From Halobacteriovorax sp. HLS (lineage in GTDB: Bacteria > Bdellovibrionota > Bacteriovoracia > Bacteriovoracales > Bacteriovoracaceae), in assembly GCF_004006665.1 (NCBI RefSeq), contig NZ_QOCL01000012.1:1-64000 (forward strand): a stretch of 64,000 nt of DNA, given 5' to 3'. The notes under the pieces were generated by a model that did not search any database, had not been told where the DNA came from, and worked only from the letters and a program-made list of their open reading frames with translations. Shown in pieces: positions 25,067 to 33,277 of this stretch; position 1 is the stretch's first letter, and each line of letters begins with the position of its first letter. The position numbers and the translations under genes were made by a program.

Positions 25067-25558
25067 CTAAATCAGAGGGGGAGTGAGCTCCTGATCTTTA
25101 CGCCAAAACTTTCCTGCATATTTCTTTTGCAGGTGATTAGTGATGACAAATCCCTCTGTATCTTTTTCAAAGTCTTGAATAAAGTCTACCGAACTTTCTT
25201 GTAGATAGAAAGAAGCAAAAGGATCCATTATAACGAAAATTTCTTCGTCACAATTTTCAATTTGAATGAGAAAGTCATCTTCTTTTAGGTCTGTGAAACC
25301 TGCTGAGTAAGTGAAACCGTCACAGCCTTTGCCAGAAACTAATATTCGAAAATATTTTCCAGCTAAAGTGAAGTCGTTTTCTAAAATTAATTTCAATTGA
25401 TCAAGAGATCTCTGAGTAAAAAATACGACAGGTTTCTCTATGAGCTCTGGGTTAATTTTATTTTCTTTAAAGGCCATAAATGTTCTCTTCTTCGTGTAGT
25501 GTGCAGTGTGACAAAGCTTGTGGAAAAGTTCTTTGTCATGTAAATTTTGAAAACTCAT
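25067..25558 (-). CDS. HesB/ErpA-like protein lacking the C-terminal Cys motif
   Basis: 163 residues. Residues 45-140 match A-type Fe-S carrier proteins: FTQRSLDQLKLIL, FRILVSGKGCDGFTYSAGF (Cys79), DPFASFYLQESSVDFIQDF and GFVITN. Where ErpA/IscA have CGCGSSF, this protein has HLQKKYAGKFWRK, so two of three cluster ligands are gone. Either it binds metal differently or acts as a structural paralog. A start at Met28 (25477) with GAAGAGA upstream is a possible alternative to ATG 25558. It sits 11 bases upstream of the LysR gene. Confidence 0.72.
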   Translation of the reverse strand: MSFQNLHDKELFHKLCHTAHYTKKRTFMAFKENKINPELIEKPVVFFTQRSLDQLKLILENDFTLAGKYFRILVSGKGCDGFTYSAGFTDLKEDDFLIQIENCDEEIFVIMDPFASFYLQESSVDFIQDFEKDTEGFVITNHLQKKYAGKFWRKDQELTPPLI

Positions 25559-25631
25559 TTATCTAATGAGTAAGTTTCTAGCTTAAAGCGAACCTTAATT
25601 TCAAGGGATTTTTTAGAAAGGTTTTATTTTT

Positions 25632-27350
25632 ATGAAATTGAAGTACAAAATCAAGATTACTCAACCAGAAACTCACTACTTAAGTGTGATTATTTCTGGA
25701 GAACGCACCGCAAATGATGAACAATTATCTTTCTTTATACCTTCATGGTCACCTGGGTCATACCTTATGCGTGAGTATGGAAGAAATATCAGAAACTTTA
25801 AGGCCTTAAATTCCACTGGTGAATATTACCAATTTGAACAGGTTGATAAGGGTGTCTATCTTGTTGATTTTAAAAATTCTGATCTAAAAGGTGAGTCTTC
25901 GAAATTTGAAATATCTTATGATGTTTACTGTCACGAGCTCACTGTTAGAACTTCACATGTAGATATTAATCACGCTTTTATTCATGGGCCTAGTGTGCTG
26001 ATGGGAATCTTAAATAAGCAAATCCTTGAACCTGAATTAGAAGTTCAATTTCCGGCCCTTTGGTCGAAGCTATCTACAGGACTTAAAGATATCTCGACTA
26101 AAAGAGAGGTCTTTCTCTATGGGGCCAAGGATTATGATGAGCTTATTGATTCTCCAATAGAAATTGGTTGTCAAGAAACAGATGGCTTTAGAGTTAATGG
26201 TGTCGATCACGAACTATGCTGGTATGGACCTGTCATGAAGCATAGTCACAATTTAAAAGCAGATATTAAAACAATAGTTGAGACTGTTCTTAAAACGACT
26301 AAAGATATTCCGTATGAGAAGTATACATTTATGACTCATTTTTCACCGGGACTCTTTGGGGGACTTGAGCATAGTAACTCGACAGTTCTTCAGTATGGCT
26401 CTTTTGCGATGACAAGTCGTAAGGATTATATTGGTTGGTTAGAACTTGTTGCTCATGAGTACTTCCATACTTGGAATGTAAAAAGAATTCGTCCAGTTGA
26501 GCTTGGGCCATTTGACTACTTAAATGAAGCAAAAACAAAAATGCACTGGCTAACAGAAGGTCTTACAAGCTTTATGGACCAGCTCTTTGTATTTAGAGCG
26601 GGACTCACAACACTAAGTGAGTATTTAGAGTCAATGGTAGTAAATCTTAATAGATACTACGCAACTCCTGGAAGAAGATTTCACTCTCTTGAAGATAGTT
26701 CATTTAATGCATGGATTAAACTTTATAGACCAGATGAAAACTCTGCGAACTCTTCAATAAGCTACTACCTAAAGGGTGGACTAGTATTCTTCGCTCTTAA
26801 CGTAATGCTTGTGAAGAACAACTCTGGTATTGATGCTTTATTTGATTTACTTTGGCAAAGGTATAAGTCTAATCCTGACTTAGGTGTAAGTGCAGATGAA
26901 GTGTATGCGATGGTTGAAAAGCTCGGAGGTGCGCAAGTCAGTGACAAGTTTAAGCATATGATCGAGTCTTGTGAAGAAATCGACTTTGAGGCAATTTTAA
27001 AAGAGATGGGAATTGAAGTTGAGTATGAGCAAAGTGATAAAGTTAATCTTGGCCTAACTCCACTTTATCAGGGCGATAATATTACCATTCAAAGTGTTGT
27101 TCTTGATGGTGTGGCCTATAAGTGTGGGCTCAATGCCGGAGATGAATTGATTGCAATAGATGGAATGAGATTGAATAAGACGAATTTTCCTAAAAGTGAA
27201 AACTTCTTAGAAGTAAATAAAACATATACTTTTCTAGTTGCAAGGGTTGGTGTTCTTAATGAAGTTAGTGTGCTTTGTGAAAAAGGACCACGAAAAATTA
27301 AAGCACTAAAGAGTAGTGATGAAGCTCAAACGATTACTTTTTTAAAATAA
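25632..27350 (+). CDS. M61-family metallopeptidase with PDZ domain
   Basis: 572 residues. The zinc motif HEYFHTWN starts at His275 and is followed by KRIRP and the downstream Glu in LTEGLTSFMD, typical of M61 glycyl aminopeptidase relatives. The N-terminal 170 residues form the usual beta-rich domain (PSWSPGSYLMREYGRNI). A PDZ domain occupies about 455-555 (GLNAGDELIAIDGMRL). No signal peptide is seen, so it is probably cytoplasmic. It converges with the phosphopantetheinyl transferase, overlapping by 17 bases. Confidence 0.9.
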   Translation: MKLKYKIKITQPETHYLSVIISGERTANDEQLSFFIPSWSPGSYLMREYGRNIRNFKALNSTGEYYQFEQVDKGVYLVDFKNSDLKGESSKFEISYDVYCHELTVRTSHVDINHAFIHGPSVLMGILNKQILEPELEVQFPALWSKLSTGLKDISTKREVFLYGAKDYDELIDSPIEIGCQETDGFRVNGVDHELCWYGPVMKHSHNLKADIKTIVETVLKTTKDIPYEKYTFMTHFSPGLFGGLEHSNSTVLQYGSFAMTSRKDYIGWLELVAHEYFHTWNVKRIRPVELGPFDYLNEAKTKMHWLTEGLTSFMDQLFVFRAGLTTLSEYLESMVVNLNRYYATPGRRFHSLEDSSFNAWIKLYRPDENSANSSISYYLKGGLVFFALNVMLVKNNSGIDALFDLLWQRYKSNPDLGVSADEVYAMVEKLGGAQVSDKFKHMIESCEEIDFEAILKEMGIEVEYEQSDKVNLGLTPLYQGDNITIQSVVLDGVAYKCGLNAGDELIAIDGMRLNKTNFPKSENFLEVNKTYTFLVARVGVLNEVSVLCEKGPRKIKALKSSDEAQTITFLK

Positions 27351-27936
27351 TTGCATGAGTAAGGAGTTTGTCCTCCTTACTCTCTAATTTCCAAAATCCA
27401 CTTAGGTCTTTGCATTGGCTTAAGTGGAAAGTTCCATCTTTCAAAATATTTATATCTTTAAGCACTAGTGTTTTTTCTTCTTGATAGAGAGGGGATAGAG
27501 CTTTAAAGGCCGCTTCTTTGATACACCAAAGTTCAAGTGTGTTAGTGATTTGATCAGATTCATTGATAAAGAATTTATATATCCCTTCTTTGATTTCTCT
27601 TGTTGAGACTTCAAGATCTACTCCAATCGAGCTTAGTTGATCAGAGTCGCTGACACTGGCAACAGCAAAGTCATTGGTATGTGAAATTGAGACTAGAATT
27701 CTGCGATCTTCTTTAAGGTATTGATGATTAATAATCTCTAGCTCATCATATTCTAAGAAGTCTCTATCGCTCACCATTTTTAGCGCACCTTGTAAAGCAA
27801 GGCGTGAAGTATAGTGAAGTCTGGCCCTTTTAGGAGCTGGGTATCTGTGAGAGACTTTTTGGGGAATCTCGCCCTCATAAGTATCTAGCAATACACAATG
27901 AAGGTTGTCGAATAGATTGGAAATTTCTTGTTGCAT
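27334..27936 (-). CDS. 4'-phosphopantetheinyl transferase superfamily protein
   Basis: 200 residues. It should transfer the phosphopantetheine arm of CoA to a carrier protein. The magnesium motif IGVDLEV and the WCIKEAAFKAL motif are present with normal spacing, and VSISHTNDFAVASVS precedes them. It is longer than AcpS and fits the Sfp/EntD-like class. No carrier protein or NRPS/PKS gene is nearby, so the target is probably the fatty-acid ACP or an unlinked pathway. Confidence 0.85.
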   Translation of the reverse strand: MQQEISNLFDNLHCVLLDTYEGEIPQKVSHRYPAPKRARLHYTSRLALQGALKMVSDRDFLEYDELEIINHQYLKEDRRILVSISHTNDFAVASVSDSDQLSSIGVDLEVSTREIKEGIYKFFINESDQITNTLELWCIKEAAFKALSPLYQEEKTLVLKDINILKDGTFHLSQCKDLSGFWKLESKEDKLLTHAIILKK

Positions 27937-27984
27937 AAGCGTTATCGATTTGTCATAACTATTAACTCTAGGAGAAGATTAACT

Positions 27985-28101
27985 ATGATGCCACACGAAG
28001 TAAATGAAGCAATTGCTAAAGTTCTATTTTTTATATTTGCAACATTAATGCTTTGCATGACTCGCGTCAATGCACTTGAAGATCTTCTTAACTCTTTCTA
28101 A
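27985..28101 (+). CDS. Small membrane protein, 38 residues
   Basis: ATG 27985 with AGGAGA about ten bases upstream opens 38 codons ending at TAA 28099-28101. The protein has one hydrophobic segment, VLFFIFATLMLCM, between a charged N-terminus (MMPHEVNEAIAK) and a short acidic tail. It fills the gap between the divergent phosphopantetheinyl transferase and glutamine synthetase. Support is the ribosome site and the well-formed membrane segment only. Confidence 0.45.
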   Translation: MMPHEVNEAIAKVLFFIFATLMLCMTRVNALEDLLNSF

Positions 28102-28198
28102 TTAGAAGAAACCTAATTCCTTAAATTTTCTCTTTCACTAGCTAGCTTTAAATTGTAAACTCATATCATTGATGATTTTAATGACTTAAGGAGCGAGC

Positions 28199-30394
28199 AT
28201 GCCATCAAAGCAAAGTAGACTTAGTGCAAAAAAAGTGGCCGTAAAAAGAACAGAAAAAACTTTCAAGCGACCAGTTGATGCGAAGGGTGATTTTCTAAAG
28301 GCCAGTGAGTATTACGGACAGAATGTCTTTCATTTCTCAACTGCACCAGGAATTCCTGAGTCTGTTAAATTAGAACTTAAAGAAGTATCGACGCTTGGTT
28401 CATCTCTTAAAAAAGAGCATGCGGACCTCGTGGCCAAGGCCGTAACTGAATGGGCCGTCTCTAAAGGAGCCACGCACTTTTGTCACTGGTTTCAACCACT
28501 AACTGGATCAACTGCTGAAAAGCACGACGCATTCTTAGATTTTGAAAATGATCTACCAATTGAAAAACTCTCGGCGACACAACTTGTACAAGGTGAGCCA
28601 GATGCATCTTCATTTCCAAATGGAGGTTCTAGATCTACATTTGAAGCAAGAGGTTATACTTCTTGGGATCTAACTTCTCCAATGTTTCTTCTTGAAGGAC
28701 CAAACGGATTAACTCTTTGTATACCAACGGCATTTGTTTCTTACTATGGAGATGCCCTAGATATTAAAACACCACTACTTAGATCGATTACAAATTTAAA
28801 TGAACTCTCTACAGAGTTTATGAACTTAATTGGTTTAAAGGATGTAAAGAAAGTTACAGTAACTTGTGGTGCCGAACAAGAATACTTTCTTATCGACAAG
28901 GGCTTCTACTTCGCTAGACCTGACCTTGTAATGACTGGAAGAACTCTATTAGGTTCTCTTTCTCATAAGAATCAGCAATTAGATGATCATTATTTTGGAA
29001 GAATTCCTGGAAGAGTTCTAGCATGTATGGAAGAGATTGATTATGAGCTTCACAAGTTAGGAGTTCCTGCTAAGACAAGACATAATGAAGTTGCACCTGG
29101 ACAATTTGAGCTTGCTCAAATCTTTAGAGATGCAAACGTATCGGCCGACAATAATCAGTTAGTGATGGCGACGATTAAAGATGTGGCAGAAAAGCATGAC
29201 TTTATTGCACTTCTTCACGAGAAACCATTTGCAGGAGTTAACGGTTCTGGAAAACATCTAAACTGGTCTATGGCCACAGATACTGGTCTTAATCTTTTAG
29301 AGCCAGGTAAAGAACCTCACTCGAACCTTAGATTCCTAGCGGTAACGGCCATCGTTATTGAAGCTGTTCACAGAAGATCCAAACTACTAAGAGTTGCAAT
29401 TGCTTCTCAAGGAAATGATCACAGACTAGGAGCAAACGAGGCCCCTCCTTCAATAATGTCAGTATTTACTGGTAGTAACCTTGAAGGTATTTTTCAAGCA
29501 ATAAAAGATGGTAATACATTTAGTCCAACAGGGGATGTAACACTTGACCTTGGAGCTCATCAGTTAGCAAACTTATCAATGGATAATACTGATAGAAATA
29601 GAACTTCACCTTTTGCTTTTACAGGAAATAAATTTGAGTTCAGAGCAGTCGGTTCGACTCAATCAATTGGTTTTCCTCTGAGTATTCTAAATGCTGCCGT
29701 GGCCGAAGTATTTTCTGAAGCGGTAGAGTTTTTAAAAGAAGAGATTAAAACTGGCTCTGAAACCGAGATTAACACTGCTCTAATGAAATTAACTAAGAAG
29801 TTAATTACTAAATCGTGGAATATTATCTTTAATGGTGATGGTTACTCTCAGGAATGGTTAGAAGAAGCGCAAAAAAGAGGGCTGCCGAATTTAAAAACAA
29901 CTGCCGACGCTCTACCAACGCTTTTAGACTCTGAGCAAACAAAGTATTTAGAAGAGACAGGAATCTTTAAGAAGAATGAATTAGAGATGCGCTACAATGT
30001 TCTTTGTGAGAGATATATCACTCTAAGAGAAATTGAGTTCTCTACACTCATTGGCCTAATTGAAAAGAATGTTCTTCCAAGTTCTCTTGCATATAAGAAG
30101 AAACTTGGTGAAGTTATCAAAATTCAAAAAGATATTGGACTAGAGTCTTCTGTTGAAACTGAGATGTATAAGAAGTTTAACTTTGCTGTTGAAACTCTTT
30201 ATGCAACTCTTACGACTTTCAAGAGTATGGTGGCCAACCTTCCTCATGAAGAGGATAAGAGAGCACTAGAGATTGCCAATGTTGTTTACCCAATGTCTGA
30301 AAAAGTTGCTACAGCTAGTAATGAAATTGAAGATATGATTCCAAACACTCTTTGGGAACTTCCAACTTTCTACGAAATGTTATTTTTAAGATAA
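28199..30394 (+). CDS. Glutamine synthetase type III
   Basis: 731 residues, the length expected of the GSIII (GlnN) class rather than GSI or GSII. It makes glutamine from glutamate, ammonia and ATP. The type III N-terminal block is present (GATHFCHWFQPLTGSTAEKHD), as are the catalytic regions GAEQEYFLID, GVPAKTRHNEVAPGQFE, GSGKHLNWS and GNDHRLGANEAPP. AGGAGCGAGC precedes the ATG. It appears monocistronic and ends in a hairpin shared with the convergent methyltransferase gene. Confidence 0.93.
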   Translation: MPSKQSRLSAKKVAVKRTEKTFKRPVDAKGDFLKASEYYGQNVFHFSTAPGIPESVKLELKEVSTLGSSLKKEHADLVAKAVTEWAVSKGATHFCHWFQPLTGSTAEKHDAFLDFENDLPIEKLSATQLVQGEPDASSFPNGGSRSTFEARGYTSWDLTSPMFLLEGPNGLTLCIPTAFVSYYGDALDIKTPLLRSITNLNELSTEFMNLIGLKDVKKVTVTCGAEQEYFLIDKGFYFARPDLVMTGRTLLGSLSHKNQQLDDHYFGRIPGRVLACMEEIDYELHKLGVPAKTRHNEVAPGQFELAQIFRDANVSADNNQLVMATIKDVAEKHDFIALLHEKPFAGVNGSGKHLNWSMATDTGLNLLEPGKEPHSNLRFLAVTAIVIEAVHRRSKLLRVAIASQGNDHRLGANEAPPSIMSVFTGSNLEGIFQAIKDGNTFSPTGDVTLDLGAHQLANLSMDNTDRNRTSPFAFTGNKFEFRAVGSTQSIGFPLSILNAAVAEVFSEAVEFLKEEIKTGSETEINTALMKLTKKLITKSWNIIFNGDGYSQEWLEEAQKRGLPNLKTTADALPTLLDSEQTKYLEETGIFKKNELEMRYNVLCERYITLREIEFSTLIGLIEKNVLPSSLAYKKKLGEVIKIQKDIGLESSVETEMYKKFNFAVETLYATLTTFKSMVANLPHEEDKRALEIANVVYPMSEKVATASNEIEDMIPNTLWELPTFYEMLFLR

Positions 30395-30400
30395 TTTCTT

Positions 30401-30423
30401 ACTCGCTCTTTTAAAGGGCGAGT
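30401..30423. terminator. Hairpin between convergent genes
   Basis: ACTCGCTCTT and AAGGGCGAGT can form a ten-pair stem (one G-U) around TTA. It overlaps the stop of the minus-strand methyltransferase gene and lies seven bases after the glutamine synthetase stop. The T tract is poor on both sides, so efficiency is uncertain. Confidence 0.45.
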
Positions 30424-31649
30424 ATTCCAATATTCCTAGGGGAGAGCTTTTCATCGAAGAGCTCTTTCATTTGAACTTTATGACCTGCTTCTTCTAACCA
30501 TAGACAACGATCAGTTAAGATATAGTGCTCCAAGGCCCGACCGAATTGCCACCTAATTATATTTGCGAGATAGAGATCTTCTACTTTCTTTCTAATTTCA
30601 ATATTCTCATAGTAGTTATTGAGATCTTCTAAAGAGTAATCATGTTCAATCTTTAGAGCTGCTAGCTTCTTTTGAGCATAGCTTGCAAAGTCTCCCCAGT
30701 ACTCTCTTCGATGAGAGTCTCCAACAGTTAGAAAGGAATTCTTCTTAAGTATCTCACTTAAGAGTAGGTGAAGAGTATAGCGATAGAATTTTACTCTTTC
30801 TTTAAGCTCAAACTCTTCAAAGCTCATACTTGAGTAACCTCTAGTGGCTATAGTTAAAGACCAATTGGTGAACTTCAAATTAGTATGAGTCTGGGCATAG
30901 CTAGAAAGGTTTAGATCCTTGTTAGGGTCCTGTCTTAAGTAGCAGCAACCAAAATTTAGAAGCGACTTAGTCTTCATTTTTATATGGGTTTCTATAAGTG
31001 CATTAGCAAGAGAGCCGCAAGTGTGTAGGCCAAGAGTCATGGAGTCGTTGGAAAATATCTGGGCCATTTTCTTTGGATCTTTTTCTTTAAGAAAATCCAT
31101 GTGAATAAACTCTAAATCACTTGAACCTTCTGGTAGTGGAAATGCTTTGGCCCTTTTCATTCCAATTTCTTGAAACTTCTTATCTATATCGATTGTCTTA
31201 GTTCTAACACCGTAGTAGTGAGCAAGAATTCTCGCAAGGTGACCAACTCCTCCTCCAATATCCGTAGTGTGAGAAAATTGATACTTATGGTTTAGCTCAT
31301 TTACTAAAGAAGTAATCAAGGTGATCTCATGACGTTTCTTTTCTTTAACTTTACGAAAGGCCCAGTCTGGAAAATCTTTCTTGTCATAGTCAGCAAACTT
31401 TTCAAGCTTAGTCAGTTGTCCCAATCCATCAACCATTTCTTTTAGATCTTTGTGAGTAACGAAACTAGTATCTCCAAAGCAGTCAAAGCGCCATAGCTGC
31501 TCTTTTGTAAGACCTCTTAAATAGTCCAACCACTGCGGATCATAATCTTCCATGACCTCTGGGTAGTCCTCAAGTAGCTCTTTTGCCCAAAAATTGCGAT
31601 ATGGAGCTAAATAATGTGTGAGTCTGTCAAAGTGCTCTTTAAAGTTCAA
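30411..31649 (-). CDS. METTL25/RRNAD1-like SAM methyltransferase
   Basis: 412 residues. The SAM site is visible as TTDIGGGVGHLARIL followed by TIDIDKKFQEI, and LGLHTCGSLANALI and LNFGCCYLRQ are characteristic of the Methyltransf_32 group, which is found mainly in eukaryotes (METTL25) and scattered bacteria. The substrate is unknown. It is divergent from murD with only 60 bases between starts. The N-terminal 120 residues are basic and helical, and the C-terminal 140 residues are also family-specific. Confidence 0.78.
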   Translation of the reverse strand: MNFKEHFDRLTHYLAPYRNFWAKELLEDYPEVMEDYDPQWLDYLRGLTKEQLWRFDCFGDTSFVTHKDLKEMVDGLGQLTKLEKFADYDKKDFPDWAFRKVKEKKRHEITLITSLVNELNHKYQFSHTTDIGGGVGHLARILAHYYGVRTKTIDIDKKFQEIGMKRAKAFPLPEGSSDLEFIHMDFLKEKDPKKMAQIFSNDSMTLGLHTCGSLANALIETHIKMKTKSLLNFGCCYLRQDPNKDLNLSSYAQTHTNLKFTNWSLTIATRGYSSMSFEEFELKERVKFYRYTLHLLLSEILKKNSFLTVGDSHRREYWGDFASYAQKKLAALKIEHDYSLEDLNNYYENIEIRKKVEDLYLANIIRWQFGRALEHYILTDRCLWLEEAGHKVQMKELFDEKLSPRNIGILAL

Positions 31650-31709
31650 AGTATTTCCTATAAAATTTAAAGAAGTTATAGAGCATCGCCTCTAGTATTT
31701 AAAGTTTAA

Positions 31710-33062
31710 ATGGAGAATTGGGTGGAATTTCTAGGGCAAAATATTGCAGTCATTGGTATGGGGAAATCTGGTATCGCCAGCGTAAGACTTTTAAGAAAGC
31801 TTGGGGCCAACGTACTTGCTGTAAATAGCGGAAATGTGGAAAAATGGAAATCTTCACTAAGTGAATTTAGTGATATTAAACTCGTCTCACAAGAAGATGC
31901 CAGCTTAGGTGAGCTACTTCTAAAAATGAACCTTATCGTTCTATCTCCAGGCATTGCTCGCGAGATTGAAATCCTAGAGCAAGTTCACGCTAAAAAGATT
32001 TCAGTCATTTCTGAAATTGAGCTGGCCTACAGGGCCCTAAAAAATGACTTATCCAAAATCATCTCTGTGACTGGTACTAATGGAAAGACAACAACAGTTA
32101 CCTTAATTGATCTACTTGCTAGAGGTGCAGGTCAGGCCACCTTCTTAGGTGGGAATATTGGAACTCCATTTGCCGATTATGCTTATGAAGTTCTTTCTAA
32201 GAACAGAGCAAAAGCAGATCTTATTATCTTAGAGCTATCTAGTTTTCAGCTAGAAAGTATGGAAACATTCAAAAGCGATACTGCGGCAATTTTAAATATA
32301 ACTCCGAGTCACGGTGAGAGATATAAGAATGTTCGCGACTATGCTCACGCAAAGTTTAATATTGCAGATCGTTTAAATGAAGAAGTTAAACTCTTTGTCG
32401 GGGACTTGGGAAAATTTGAAAAAGAGCTACGTACTAATTGTTTTATAGAACGTTTGCATGCTCCTGAAAGTGTGAGTGATATCTCAGTTAACTTAATTGA
32501 TTCATTTCACTTAATTGGTTCCCATAATTTATCTAACTTACTCTTTGCCACTAAGCTCTTGAGTGAGGTCGCAGTTTCTTGGGAGCTTGGAACAGAAGCT
32601 CTTAAAAATTTCTATGGAGTAAAGTACAGACTACAAAAAAGAGATTCGAGAAAGGGCTTACTTGTTTATAACGATGCAAAGAGCACTAATTGGGAGGCCA
32701 CTTTCACTGCTCTTAAGGCCTTCGCCTTTTCTCATCCAAGAGTTGAAATTGATCTAATTTTAGGAGGTCAGTTGCGAGGAAGTGGAGATGCCATGAATGA
32801 AAAAGCAATCTTCATCAAGTCTCTTGCCAGTAAGGTGTACTTATTCGGAGAAGCGGGCAAGGCGCTCTATGCTGAAGTGGGTGGTAAACTTAATTGCGTA
32901 TATTTTGAAAAGCTAGATCAGGTGGTATTAGAAATAAAAAAAGATAAAAGAAGTAGAGGGGTTCTCTTTTCTCCTGCTTTTCCTTCCTTTGATCAATATG
33001 ATAACTACCTGAAAAGAGGAGAGCACTTTGATGCTCTGACTAGTGAGAATCTTGTCCAGTAA
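31710..33062 (+). CDS. murD: UDP-N-acetylmuramoyl-L-alanine--D-glutamate ligase
   Basis: 450 residues. It adds D-Glu to UDP-MurNAc-L-Ala in peptidoglycan synthesis. IGMGKSGIASVRLL is the N-terminal Rossmann turn, SVTGTNGKTTTVTL is the ATP loop, ILELSSFQLE and ILNITPSH follow, and the C-terminal domain has YNDAKSTNWEA and LILGGQLRGSGD. It stands apart from the dcw cluster, which is not in this window. Its last 23 bases overlap a possible small gene on the other strand. Confidence 0.94.
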   Translation: MENWVEFLGQNIAVIGMGKSGIASVRLLRKLGANVLAVNSGNVEKWKSSLSEFSDIKLVSQEDASLGELLLKMNLIVLSPGIAREIEILEQVHAKKISVISEIELAYRALKNDLSKIISVTGTNGKTTTVTLIDLLARGAGQATFLGGNIGTPFADYAYEVLSKNRAKADLIILELSSFQLESMETFKSDTAAILNITPSHGERYKNVRDYAHAKFNIADRLNEEVKLFVGDLGKFEKELRTNCFIERLHAPESVSDISVNLIDSFHLIGSHNLSNLLFATKLLSEVAVSWELGTEALKNFYGVKYRLQKRDSRKGLLVYNDAKSTNWEATFTALKAFAFSHPRVEIDLILGGQLRGSGDAMNEKAIFIKSLASKVYLFGEAGKALYAEVGGKLNCVYFEKLDQVVLEIKKDKRSRGVLFSPAFPSFDQYDNYLKRGEHFDALTSENLVQ

Positions 33063-33180
33063 TTTTTATTGCAGATTTTGGAAGTTTCGCCTGATTATCC
33101 CTAAAAGTATCGGCCACAGTGATTTTTAAGAGAAAAACACTTAGAATTACTAAAACAACCTTTGCTAAATTAACTTGCAT
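33040..33180 (-). CDS. Small exported or membrane peptide, 46 residues
   Basis: ATG at 33180-33178 opens 46 codons ending at TAG 33040. The first part, NLAKVVLVILSVFLLKIT, is a strong hydrophobic segment or signal peptide, followed by a hydrophilic tail ending GQDSH. AAGGA lies about 11 bases upstream, slightly far. The frame overlaps the murD end by 23 bases and otherwise lies in the 215-base gap before the aminopeptidase gene. No homology is recognised. Confidence 0.4.
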   Translation of the reverse strand: MQVNLAKVVLVILSVFLLKITVADTFRDNQAKLPKSAIKITGQDSH

Positions 33181-33277
33181 TTTGCTATAAATCCTTAAAA
33201 TTATTTAAATTACTAAACTTTTAATACTTTTCGGTTAAAGAAAATAAAATTAAAGGAAAAAAGTAGGAGATTTTCAC

